The translations under genes and the position numbers were made by a program. A DNA stretch of 64,000 nt from the NCBI RefSeq assembly GCF_009017415.1, contig NC_092409.1:310001-374000 (forward strand), given 5' to 3'. This DNA is from Aspergillus flavus (taxonomy: Eukaryota > Ascomycota > Eurotiomycetes > Eurotiales > Aspergillaceae). The notes beneath the pieces were generated by a model. The model saw nothing but the letters and a program-made list of their open reading frames with translations, searched no databases and was not told where the DNA came from. Shown here piece after piece: positions 45,388 through 55,750 of this stretch. How positions within the stretch are numbered: the first letter of the stretch is position 1; each line of letters starts with the position of its first letter.

Positions 45388-47109
45388 CGCAGTAAGCACG
45401 CCGAAAGTGAATGATGATATTATTCTTGAGTTAATCAGGCAGCAGTGGTGGAACACGACTTTTCACAGTAACAGCCAAGACTTATTACGTAAGATAAGAC
45501 ATCAATGAGAAGAAGTTGTATGAAAAGTAATGAACTGGGTGCAAGGCATGTAAAGAAGAAGGCAGAGGCACAGAACGACTAAATAGATAATAGTGAAATG
45601 GCGATATTTCTAGAGAGACATACACACACTCACATCACCGGGGGCCTTAGATCTGATCCACTCTTACACGGAAGAGTACTACCCGCGAGGAAGAAAAAGA
45701 TAATAGTCAGTTATGCCCAACATTGAGAGCTATTTCTTGGCTCTCATTTGCTTTGCTGAAGAGGCTAGTTTTGTCTGCTATCGTGTCATCTTATTGAACC
45801 AGATGGTACCCTAGAGTTTCGAGTCTGATTCCACCGGTACAAACAGATTCAACGGTTCGATCTCCTATGGTCGGTTAGCACTGGCTGTGAAACGTTAGAT
45901 ATCTAGCACTCACCTCGAACATGGTATTGGTAGTGAGTGACAGAAAGGGCAGCTCCGAGAGGCACAATAGCTCTAGCCAATCAGAATCTATCTGGCAAAG
46001 ACCGATAGAGACTCGTCGCTTGGCGATACTCAACTTCCATCGCAATCCAACCTCGTTAAATGGCATTCAAATCAAAGAGATACCGTCACTGGGTTTCGAT
46101 GCTGAAATGCTCTGCTGGTTCCAAGGATATATATCGGAGTTTTATTGCCGGGGCCCTGGGTCACATCTTAATTCGTACACTGCATTCCCGCCGGACTTTA
46201 CCAGCAGTCGTTTGCTCGGATCAATTCTCCAGGTGCCGTTAAGTATGTAAAGGCATTTGTAAAGATATAACGGACAAATATTGTCCATCGGGTAATAGAG
46301 ATCAATTAAATGATAGGAAGCACAACTGTTTCAACTATGTCCACTCTAGGAGGAAGTGTACAGGTTATGCATAATACACTGTTGGTGACCATGCGTACAT
46401 GGCATGTAGCTGTTGTGTTCGCATAATGATAAAAGCGAAGGCCCTAAATACATTAGGCGGTGGCTTTTTCTCTCGCGCGAGGTGCGCGGCCCGTAGGCCA
46501 CGAAAAGTCCACGAAAAGTCCCCGGTTGGAAAAGTACGAATGAGGCTCAAGTAAGACGGCGAAATCCCAGAGCGTGAAGGAAGCCAGGTGTGGTAACGAT
46601 AATCGGATGGGAGGCTGTGTTGTTGTGTCTGAGCGACGACTGGTGTTATTAGGTTCCCTCTGAGAGGACAGCCAGTCCCTGTCGACGGGTCTAATCCGAC
46701 GGATGTCCGTATGTAATCCATATCATTGGCGCAAAGCTCACAACCACCGTTGTAGACGGCAGGCTAGCCTTGCGCATTGGACCCATAAGACGGCATGGAC
46801 CACCCCACAAGGCGCTGTCAGAATCGTGTTTGTCTCCACTGGAACGAATAAAACGACCTGTGGGGGTTTTTAAACATCAGCGATTGCCTAACCACGTAGC
46901 CGAGATACGCTAAGAACTAGCTTCAAGAATATCGGTCCAGCTCACTGGTCGTTCGGGTATTAGTTGCAACTTTTCGAAACGAAACGGAGGGATAATTCTT
47001 CAGGGAGATGCGGGGGCCAAAACATGGCCGGTCCCCTGAGTATAAAATTGGGTACTCCTTCTCATAGAAGATGGCTGAGATGCAGCACACATTCCATTAT
47101 TGCTCCATT
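45388..47109. other. Divergent intergenic region, no gene seen
   Basis: About 1.7 kb between the glucanase and the sulfotransferase-like gene. A short tandem ccacgaaaagt doublet lies near 46497-46520. No supported gene; the frame at 45921-46250 is not protein-like. Confidence 0.45.
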
Positions 47110-48222
47110 ATGTCGCGCGAAATTGAGCGGCTGCCGCAGCCAGCAGACAAGAAAAAGATGCGGCTCATTGTCGCCAGTTGCAGTCGGTAAGAGATTGTCC
47201 CTCTTAGACTGGAGTTAAGCAGGGGAGACCGTTCCTCTGCTGTAAGCTTGACTACAATAGTCCCACTGATTGACGACCGGACAGAACGGGTACACTAGGA
47301 CTGCATGCAGGCCTGGAAATGTTAGGGTATACACCTTATCACATGATTGACGTGATGTTCAAGGGCAGAAGCCCTCATATGAAGGTCTTCACAGAGGCTA
47401 TAATCGCCAACCACAACCAGCTCTCCGGCATCAAACGATACGAAACGCCAGACTTGGAGAGGTGGGTAGGAAATTATGATGTGAGTTTGGCTTATATTTC
47501 ACCATACTTTTCGTTTGAATTGCCTCCGTTAAAAAACTTTGTTTTCCGACCGCGCTGAGCCAAAAGGCTGACACGTTCCAGTGCTTAATGGAAATCCCAA
47601 GTTATATTGGGAGTAGGGCCATGAGAGGCTATATCGAAGACCCCGATGTCAAGTTTATCGTGACAGAGCGATCGCCGGAAAAATGGGTGAGGTCGATCGA
47701 TAATACTATTGGTGAAGCTGTAAAGGCAGCTCATAAGTTCCCATTGAATATCCTGAAACGGTTTGACTCAGAGCTGGGTCATTTCCTTCATCTCGCCACG
47801 GTAATGTACTGGGCTTATGCGGATGGAGCGAACCCAGGGGATGCCGACAGTGAAGCCGCTCTCTACCAGAACTACGTTGAATAGTGAGTAGTATTGTCAC
47901 CTGACTCAACACATTGGTTTGGTTAAAACTGATCATCACGGGATATAGTATCCGTACTATGAAGGGCACACTGCCGAAGGATAGGCTTCTAGTGGTGAAG
48001 CTTGAGGAGGGTCTAGGCTGGGAACAGATCTGTCCATTCTTAGACCTGCCGATCCCCGAGGAAAAATATCCTCGCGGCAACGAGCCTGACAAGTTCCATC
48101 GTATTGTTGCGGACTATATGGAACCCAGAGTGAAGGCAGCTATGCTGAACCTTGGTGCAATGGTCCTTGCAACGGCCGGAGTAGCTGGATATTTGGGTTG
48201 GAGGTACTATGTTCGACAATGA
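47110..48222 (+). CDS. P-loop sulfotransferase-like protein with C-terminal anchor
   Basis: Four exons: 47110-47186, 47285-47480, 47582-47883 and 47949-48222 (introns 98, 101 and 65 nt), giving 282 residues. The first intron falls inside the PAPS-type P-loop: SCSR|TGTLGLHAGLEMLGY. Further family elements are HMIDVMF, SRAMRGYIEDPDVKFIVTER, SPEKWVRSID and LLVVKLEEGLGWEQICPFLD. This is the pattern of the fungal Sulfotransfer_4-type family, often annotated only as P-loop proteins, whose acceptors are mostly unknown. A hydrophobic segment (AMVLATAGVAGYLGWRYY) at the extreme C-terminus predicts a tail anchor. The ATG at 47110 is in frame with a second at 47158. No break. It lies 829 bp upstream of the divergent beta-tubulin, same strand. 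Confidence 0.8.
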
Positions 48223-49051
48223 ACGCTGTGAAACCGATGAGCCATGATAGCGATCCAGTTAGTGGAGTCACCTCTAATGAAAGGGTATGAATTAAAGTAA
48301 TTGAGTTGGAGATTCAATACTTAAAATCACTTAAAGTTGTCTCCGTCGATGACGTGATTTTGCTTAATTTGTGCTCATCAGGGACCACGCACGCTATGAT
48401 ATACGTGTGGGGCGAGCGATATGAGATAAAATAAATCCCCTCCGTATCCATAGCAATTATGGTCAGACAATAGAAGCTCGTACACCATAACCAACTCTCT
48501 TTGGAGCTTGCTAATGGATAATAGGGAATATTTGAGGAGAGTCAAACACCCGAGTCTATGTGAGGATGATCGGCCAGGAGAGCCAGATGACTCGCATTGG
48601 CCAGGGATCTATGACAGCTCCTTAATCTGCAGGTAACTCCCAGCTAAGTACACCTGAGCTAGAAGTTGTAAGCCACCCCCTACGTCAGCAGACACCCTGT
48701 TATTTCAGACCGCAAGCAATCGGTACGCACCATGTCGTGAGCTTATTGATCGTGCCGAATCGTCAGAATTAGTGTTGGGCGACCAAGGGTCACGACACCT
48801 GAAGACTTTCCATCTCACGGGTTTCCACCTTATCTGTTTCATTATATGTTTATCTCTGCATTTTTACGAGTAATGACGAGCTCAAGAGTCTCCCATCTAA
48901 CCATGCGCTGGTATGCTGGTCACGTGATGAAAATACGAATCAGATTGCGCGAGTCGACGATTCGTATTTCTTGCTTTTCTCTTGCTCTGCCCTCTTGATC
49001 TCCTGCTCAAGAGCTCTTGATATATGCAATCCAGACAAAGCTGGTCTCAGC
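48223..49051. other. Intergenic, no gene seen
   Basis: Upstream region of the beta-tubulin gene. A CT-rich stretch at about 48960-49015 precedes the ATG, typical of fungal core promoters. No repeat or RNA gene supported. Confidence 0.5.
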
Positions 49052-50705
49052 ATGCGTGAAATTGTAGGACCCCTATGGCCGGAATTCTTCCATAAAGTTA
49101 TTACTCACGTTAAATATATATCCAGCTCAGTGTTCAGATAGGAAAATGTGTACGTCACAACATTCCAAGTTATTTGATAAGAAACTATGCATACTTATTG
49201 AGTTTTATAATTATGTAGGGTAATAACATCGGCTCTGCATTCTGGTTAGTATACATCAACAGCTAGAAGGCACACCCCTCCTGTTGCTGCATGCTGATGA
49301 TGCGTAGGGAGGCTATCACGGATGAACATGGACTGGACACTTCGGGCAAGTAAGTAGTAATTCTCACGATGACTTTCTTGCTTCTTACGTCATCGCAGAT
49401 TTACTGGTTCAGACTACCAACGTGAAAAACTGGATGTCTACTTTTCTGAGGTCATCGTTCAATACACAACCCTTGCGTATACGCCTTCCATCTGATTCAT
49501 TTCCCATAGACCGAACCTCAGAATTATGTTCCTCGTGCAATATTGCTTGATTCGAAAAGTGATACTAGAGATAGAATCTGTACCGGCCCTCTTCGCACTT
49601 TCTTTCACCGTCGCAACCTTCTCTTCAGAGGGTATGGTGCCGGCCAGTGCTGGGCAGTAGGGTATCACACTGCAGGCGCCGAACTCATCGACGAAGCCAT
49701 GGATATGGTACGTCGCGAGGCTGAGGAATGTGAATGTCTGCAAGGCTTTCAGATCGTTCACTCACTTGGTGGAGGAACTGGAGGTGGTATGGGCTCCCTC
49801 TTGATCTCAAGGTTGCGCGATGAATATCCCGACAGAGTGATCGCAACTTTCTCTATATTTCCTTCGCGGGTACCCGATGTTGTTGTCAAGCCCTACAATG
49901 TAACGTTGTCAATGAATCGGCTGATAGAAAACTCTGATGCAACATTCTGCATCGACAACCAGGCTCTTGTGGATACCTGCACAGGAACCCTTGGACAGTG
50001 CAATCCTTCTCATGAAAACCTGAGTCGCTTCATGGCACAGGCTATGTCCGGTGTCACGGCTTGTTTTCGTTTCCCGGGGCAGCTCAATTCGGATCTGCGC
50101 AAGCTAACAACAACTATGGTGCCGCTTTCTCGCCTACACTTCTTCACGCTTGGAGTATCCCCTCTCTCCCGCCAAACCTCGGAGTCCTCCAGTGTCCCGA
50201 GAATCACTCAGAAATTGTTCAGTTCGGACAGCATAGCGGCTTCTGTGGACCACCGCATAAGCCGCTCCCTCTCATGCTTGACCATTTTGTAAGAGTGCCA
50301 TCCTTTCTCTATCTACTGATCTATCATAAACGGCCATGCGAGTTTGTGTCAAATGCTAAGTAGAGCAGCCGCGGTAAGGTATCCATCGCTGAGATAGAAG
50401 CGCAACTGGACAATCTGCGGAACAAGCGCTCTCCTGATTATATAGAATGGGTTCCCAATGACATCCGGTGTACTGCTTATTTACCTCATGACTACGATAT
50501 GTCAGGCACTCTCTTGATCAACTCGACGTCTATCCAAAATATGTTTAGTCATGTCAGCGAGCAGTTTTCGGCTTTGTACCGGCGCAAGGCCTATATCAAT
50601 CCTTATACCTGGAATGGGGTGGATGAGATGGATTTTGTGGAGGCCGAGTCGAACATGAATGATCTGATCGAAGAATACCGGGAGCACCAGGACGGCCCTA
50701 TTTGA
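49052..50705 (+). CDS. Divergent beta-tubulin paralogue
   Basis: Seven exons: 49052-49063, 49126-49149, 49219-49244, 49308-49349, 49399-49450, 49510-50288 and 50369-50705. The very short first exons reproduce the intron-rich 5' layout of fungal beta-tubulin genes. The joins give MREILSVQIGKCGNNIGSAF and a continuous 423-residue protein. GTP-binding GGGTGGGMG at 139-147, FRFPGQLNSDLRKL, SGTLLINSTSIQNMF and EAESNMNDLIEEY are diagnostic of beta- rather than alpha-tubulin. The C-terminus stops at EHQDGPI, lacking the acidic tail, and the 260-280 region is shortened. Positions 6, 198 and 240 (standard numbering) are Ser, Ala and Phe instead of His, Glu and Leu. It is clearly not the main housekeeping gene. 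Intact exons argue for function. Confidence 0.9.
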
Positions 50706-50821
50706 TGCATTGGATGAAATAGAAGGGTAGCGATACTGAAAATCCATTATACGGTATCAACTAGAAGCTAAACATGAAATGTAATCCCGGCGCAACCATT
50801 GGAACACGACCAATTGGCAGA

Positions 50822-52090
50822 TCATATAGCTTCAGGGATCTTAAAATCGGGAATACTTCTAGAAACACTATGATACTCACTGTTACGCTTCGCCGGTCCT
50901 AATGTAGGTCCTTCTCGACGCACAAGGTATGTCCAGAGCTGTTGGGCCTTCCACAGTTCCTTTCCGAAACAATGCCAAGCGGTCACGACTACCTCCCCCC
51001 CGTTGCCTCCTTCGTATCGCACGCGATATTTAGTCGCACAGCTCTTACAGCGCCGAATAAAGTTGCCCTTCGTTTCCGCGTCTTCCACCTGTAGAGGTGT
51101 ATCGGGTTGAGGGACACCCTTCCGTAAATGTGGTGGGAAAGCGGCTGCGATGGCCAAAGTAAGAAGCGGGCTTTTGGTTATGACTTTATTTGATCGTGAG
51201 GTGTTTATCGTGGAGATATTTGTCGTCGATAGATGTGCACAAACACGAAACGGAAGGGAGGTGATATGTGTCGCTTGAAGGGTGCGACGCTGAGAATTGC
51301 TGATTCGTAGACGGTGCTCTTGCGTAAGGACAAGATTCCGTTCAACCCATTGTGCGCATGAGGTCAGCCTGTAGCTCACTAAATTCTTATTGAAGGTAAA
51401 GCCGCCCTGAAACAGTGGAATTGGTGGACTAAGCCCTGGAGAGACGGGCTGCAATTTGAACGTCTCGAGGATATGCTCCCACACCAGACTGTAGCCACCT
51501 GATGGTGTTTGAGGCCAGTAATCAATGCTGGCTAGCTGACCCATGCAAAGCTTCGTCCATTTGGTCTCACGATGGTCCTTGGGTGGCTTTAGAGGTGGGT
51601 GGAGAGTCTCACATCGAGGGCAGTATTCACTCCCTGGGATGTCGCGCTGGAGAAGCTCAACTAGTGATCCACTATATCCACAATGAAGGCTATAGCGGCG
51701 ATTCCTCCCACGAAAGCTTGCCCAGGATGTGGTACCGAGCAGAGCTAGAGCTTCTTTGCAGGTCAGGGTTAAACAAGCCTCGGCGTCAGGCGGTAGATGG
51801 TTAATGATTGCGTCGAAAATTTCTCTGGGCAATGAGAATAGGCGTAATTGTCGATTGAGGTCTGTTTCAGCTTCAGATGGTGACCGGTCAAGATACGTTG
51901 GTTTGGCCTTTTTCCCTACTCGACGAGTGCTATTATTATTGCCATGATGTTCGGATCTTTGGTGGTTGTCGCTTCTTTGGTTGCGCAGAGATATTTTTCT
52001 TTGGCCTTTTTTATTGCTAGAAGCAGTTAAGTGGGCCTTCTGGGACCGTGTACGTGCCATGTTTATAATTCTCGTAATATCACTACTCAT
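50822..52090 (-). CDS. F-box protein with basic N-terminus
   Basis: Single exon, 422 residues, ATG at 52090. The first 70 residues are basic and Asn/Ser-rich (KKGQRKISLRNQR, RRVGKKAKPTYL), likely disordered and possibly nuclear. An F-box follows at about 82-120 (LRLFSLPREIFDAIINHLPP). Cys pairs in YCPRCETLHPP and RRCKSCATKYRVRY could bind zinc. This arrangement is common in Eurotiomycete F-box proteins of unknown target. It converges on the beta-tubulin, with 116 bp between the two stops. No break seen. Confidence 0.82.
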   Translation of the reverse strand: MSSDITRIINMARTRSQKAHLTASSNKKGQRKISLRNQRSDNHQRSEHHGNNNSTRRVGKKAKPTYLDRSPSEAETDLNRQLRLFSLPREIFDAIINHLPPDAEACLTLTCKEALALLGTTSWASFRGRNRRYSLHCGYSGSLVELLQRDIPGSEYCPRCETLHPPLKPPKDHRETKWTKLCMGQLASIDYWPQTPSGGYSLVWEHILETFKLQPVSPGLSPPIPLFQGGFTFNKNLVSYRLTSCAQWVERNLVLTQEHRLRISNSQRRTLQATHITSLPFRVCAHLSTTNISTINTSRSNKVITKSPLLTLAIAAAFPPHLRKGVPQPDTPLQVEDAETKGNFIRRCKSCATKYRVRYEGGNGGEVVVTAWHCFGKELWKAQQLWTYLVRREGPTLGPAKRNSEYHSVSRSIPDFKIPEAI

Positions 52091-53892
52091 TTTAGAGATG
52101 TCAACACTCCATCTTATAGATTGAGCGAACTAAGAGAAAATCATGATATATGATTGCTGCCTGATTTCGACCCGGTGGGTGCCTGGCTCCAGGCAGCCGT
52201 CCACTGTTCAACTCCGTTCCACCCTAAAGCGCGGGATCTCGCCCAACTCAACCAGTTCAAAATTCTACCACCAAAATCCATGTTTCGCGGATGTACCAAG
52301 TACTCTCCGGTAATTCGAGGAGAAGATCTATATAGTAAGTACCAGCTAGCACACGTTGGGCCTTACAGTAGTCGGCACTGATCTGACCCATCCTTAACCA
52401 GCCATGCCAAGTCCTGGGCGGCAGAAGTCAAGCAATTGTTAGAGAGAACAAAAGGCACTGGTTCGCTATGAGAGAAGAGGTGAGATTTGGTTTGCCGATG
52501 AGAAACCCCAGCGGCAAGAGGTCATGGTTATCTATGCTACGCGATATAGTTCAAACTGCCGAATTCTAGGCAAAGCCAATTTCAAGGGATGCGCTGGTCA
52601 GCAGCTTGGCCATTGTCGAGGAGCACCTGAAGTGTGCATATAGTACCACTGTGACTGTGAAGGGCTTCATGTTTGAGGCTGAGACTGTCCTCTGTATGAG
52701 CATGTTATTCGTCTATACGTTTCACGGTCGGCTACCGCTAGTGTACAGCTTTAATGATGGGTTTGAGGAAGAATCTGATATTCATATGTATCTTGAGGAG
52801 ATTGACAGAGTGTTGATAGAGGAACTGTTGTTTTAAATGATGGATCATAGACGACAAGTTGGATTGAGTTATACTATACTATCTCGTATTTTCAACACAT
52901 AATGGCTCTGCTAGGTACCTTTGTGTTCTTCTTTGACTTCAGCTTCCATCTTTACTTAACATTTTAAACGCCATTCTACCTTGAAATTCACTTTAGTCTA
53001 TAGCATCAAGTAGCCACCACACTAATGAACTTCTACAGCAATTGTAGCCATCGGTGTTACTAATCGTAGAAACTCTTCAAAGTGTCAACTGTGCAGTATC
53101 TAGTATAGATAAGAGTTGTGGATATGACCGGTTGGTACATCGGCAATAGCAATCTCGCATTATTCTTCACCATTGTTGCTGTAAATGTCGCCATAGCGAC
53201 AACCGATGCTCTAGCGACCGACATCCGGATGGCCAAGAAGAACTGCAATTTCTTTATCGTTTGTTCTTTTTTGTGTCTTTCTGGGCTGTAGAGTGAGAAG
53301 CAGTAGAAACATTTACCAACCCGTAAGACTAAATTGCATGTGCTGTTTCCATTCCCATATATATAATGTGTATCCATATGCGTAATGGACCTCAGACAGA
53401 ATGCCAAGTCCAGATTGCCAAAGGCTCGGGAAAAGTAAATTTAAGCTCAGTCGCGACATCTGGACTGCCATGATTCTAGATATCATAAGGTTATTTTCAT
53501 TTGAAGCGAGCGGTGGGCATTGGGCCATTGCCAGGAACGATGGCGTGTGAAATCGTGTGGTGATGCAAGTCTTGGTATACCGCGAGTCGGGTAAATTTTC
53601 GCGAGACTTGGTTCTAGCCAGTGTACGAAGCTCCTACTTTAGCAATAAGGTCGAGGTAAAAGAATTGAGTTTGGCTACGGATTGTCTCTGTAAAACCCCG
53701 CTTCTAGTAGAGTTGAACTCGCGTTAGGCGATGCTGTCTAAAAATTATATCATCTATCTGCGCAGTCACGACATCTCCTACTCCGTACAGCAATAGGTCA
53801 TTATCAGGCGCAAATCGTTATAAAGGCGTCTTATCTGGCCCAAATTATGCCGACCATGGATTATATCACCAACTCTAGACATCTAACAAAAA
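52091..53892. other. Intergenic with a possible gene relic
   Basis: About 1.8 kb upstream of the MFS gene. The part at about 52406-52836 shows protein-like sequence (next entry). The rest, including 53060-53530, has open frames on the minus strand without protein character. Confidence 0.4.
52406..52836 (+). pseudogene. Possible relic exons of an unidentified gene
   Basis: The terminal segment 52565-52836, after an attctag acceptor, reads AKPISRDALVSSLAIVEEHL and then GFMFEAETVLCMSMLFVY, ending LIEELLF and a stop. It can be joined in frame to an upstream piece ending HWFAMREE at a gtgaga donor near 52483. The next upstream piece (about 52157-52330, VGAWLQAAVHCSTPF) does not join in frame. No start found. 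It is either an unresolved gene or a relic; family not recognised. Confidence 0.25.
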
Positions 53893-55750
53893 ATGGCTGA
53901 GAAAGAACCGAAAACTGTGCCCGTTTCTTCTACCGAGGTAGATACTGACTCTCTGGGGGCCAGTGTCAAATATGATTCAGACAGAGAGCGTCAAGACAAG
54001 CAGAGCCAGCCTCTCCCGGGGAAAAGCACTTTCGAGACAGAAGACCATCGCCTCTATCGACCCATCGACAGCTATGAGGGCATTCATCGCTGGGATCCTG
54101 ACTTTGAATGGACCGAAGAGGAAGAGAGGAAAATCGTCAGAAAGGTAAGACTATCTATTATCCCTATATGAGCACCTGGCTTATAACTATAGATTGACTG
54201 GCGAGTCTGCACGTTCGCGTGTGTTACGTTCTTCGCGCTGCAGCTTGATCGAGGAAATATCAACCAGGCGCTCTCGGATACGATGTTGCAAGACCTACAC
54301 ATGACCAGCAATGACTACAACACGGGCCAAACCATTTTCTTAGTCTGCTTTCTGATCGCCGAGATGCCCTCGCAGTTGATTTCCAAGCGACTGGGCCCCG
54401 ATCGCTGGATTCCTTTTCAGATGGTGGCATGGAGTTTAGTCGCCGCGTGCCAGGCATTTTTGAAGACCAAATCAGCTTATCTAGGCATCCGTGCCTTGCT
54501 TGGACTGCTTGAGGGTGGTTTCATCCCTGACACAATTCTTTTCTTATCATTCTTCTACAAGTCCAGTGAGCTCCCGAAACGGCTGACCTGCTTCTGGATT
54601 TCATACACCCTCACGAGCATCATTGGCGCATTTCTAGCCTTTGGCCTGCTCCATATAAAGGACTCCAATGGTGGCGGATCCTGGAGGTACCTCTTCGCGT
54701 ATGAAGGTCTTATCACTGGTGTTATCGGCATCCTCGCTGCTTTTTGGATGCCAGCAGGCCCAACCCAGACCAAAGGCGGACTCCGAGGGAAAGACGGATG
54801 GTTCAACGAGCGGGAAGAGAAGATCATGGTGAATCGCGTCATTCGCGACGATCCAAGTAAAGGAACCATGCACAATCGCCAGGCTGTTACCCCAAAGCTC
54901 CTCTGGTACTCATTAAAGGACTACCATATGTGGCCGATCTACGCTCTTGGTTTGATTTGGATGATTCCTTATAGCCCAGCCAGCAACTATCTTACCTTGC
55001 AACTGCGCCAGCAAGGATTTACCACCTTCCAGACCAACCTACTTGTGATTCCTTCAGCTGTCGTCAGCATCATAACCATGATCACGACCACCTGGATCGC
55101 AGAGCGTACCAACCAGCGTTTGCTCCTCGGCGCCGCAGCTGAGATTTGGTATTTGGTCCTACTGATTGCACTCGAGACGCTCCCTATGAAAAGCATGCCT
55201 TGGCCTCGATTTGCCATCCTAACTCTCACGGTCGGAGGGCCCAGCATTCATCCCGTCTTGGTAGCATTGACCTCGCGGAATGCAGGCTCTGTCCGGACAA
55301 GAACGGTCGCTTCTGCGTTGTACAATATGTCCGTGCAAATCAGTAGCATTGCTTCTGCTAACGTGCGCTGTCCCATGAATTGGTCTATGTTTGTCAAATA
55401 CTAAACTTGGGTTATATAGGTCTACCGAACCGATGATGCACCATATTACAGAGAGGGAAATAAGGTCACGATCGCATTGGCTGTTGTCAGCTTCTTCCTT
55501 TTCATTGGATCGAAGCTATACTATGATTGGCGCAATAGGTATGTACTGCACGCATCAATATGTTTCTAGACCAGTGACTGATCTGAGCAGGCGAAACACC
55601 GAGAAATGGGATGCCCTCACCAGTGAACAGAAACAACAGTATGTTCGGGATAACTCAGTCATGAACAATAAACGGTGAGTTGTGACTTGGTATCTTTAGT
55701 TCCGGAAGCTGACAACATGGCCTAGACTTGACTTCCGCTTTGCCTCTTGA
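53893..55750 (+). CDS. MFS permease, Dal5 (allantoate/anion) type
   Basis: Five exons: 53893-54144, 54193-55362, 55420-55538, 55591-55674 and 55726-55750, giving 549 residues. A hydrophilic N-terminal tail of about 90 residues is followed by RKIDWRVCTFACVTFFALQ (helix 1), LDRGNINQAL, and the family signature around MPSQLISKRLGPDRWIP. About 12 helices follow, then the closing YRTDDAPYYREGNK and FLFIGSKLYYDWRN. This is the anion:cation symporter branch of MFS that includes yeast Dal5, Tna1 and Vht1, plasma-membrane proteins importing allantoate, nicotinate, vitamins or small dipeptides. The second intron starts with the rare donor gtgcgc, but the protein join (SAN|VYR) is convincing. Substrate unknown. 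No break. Confidence 0.88.
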
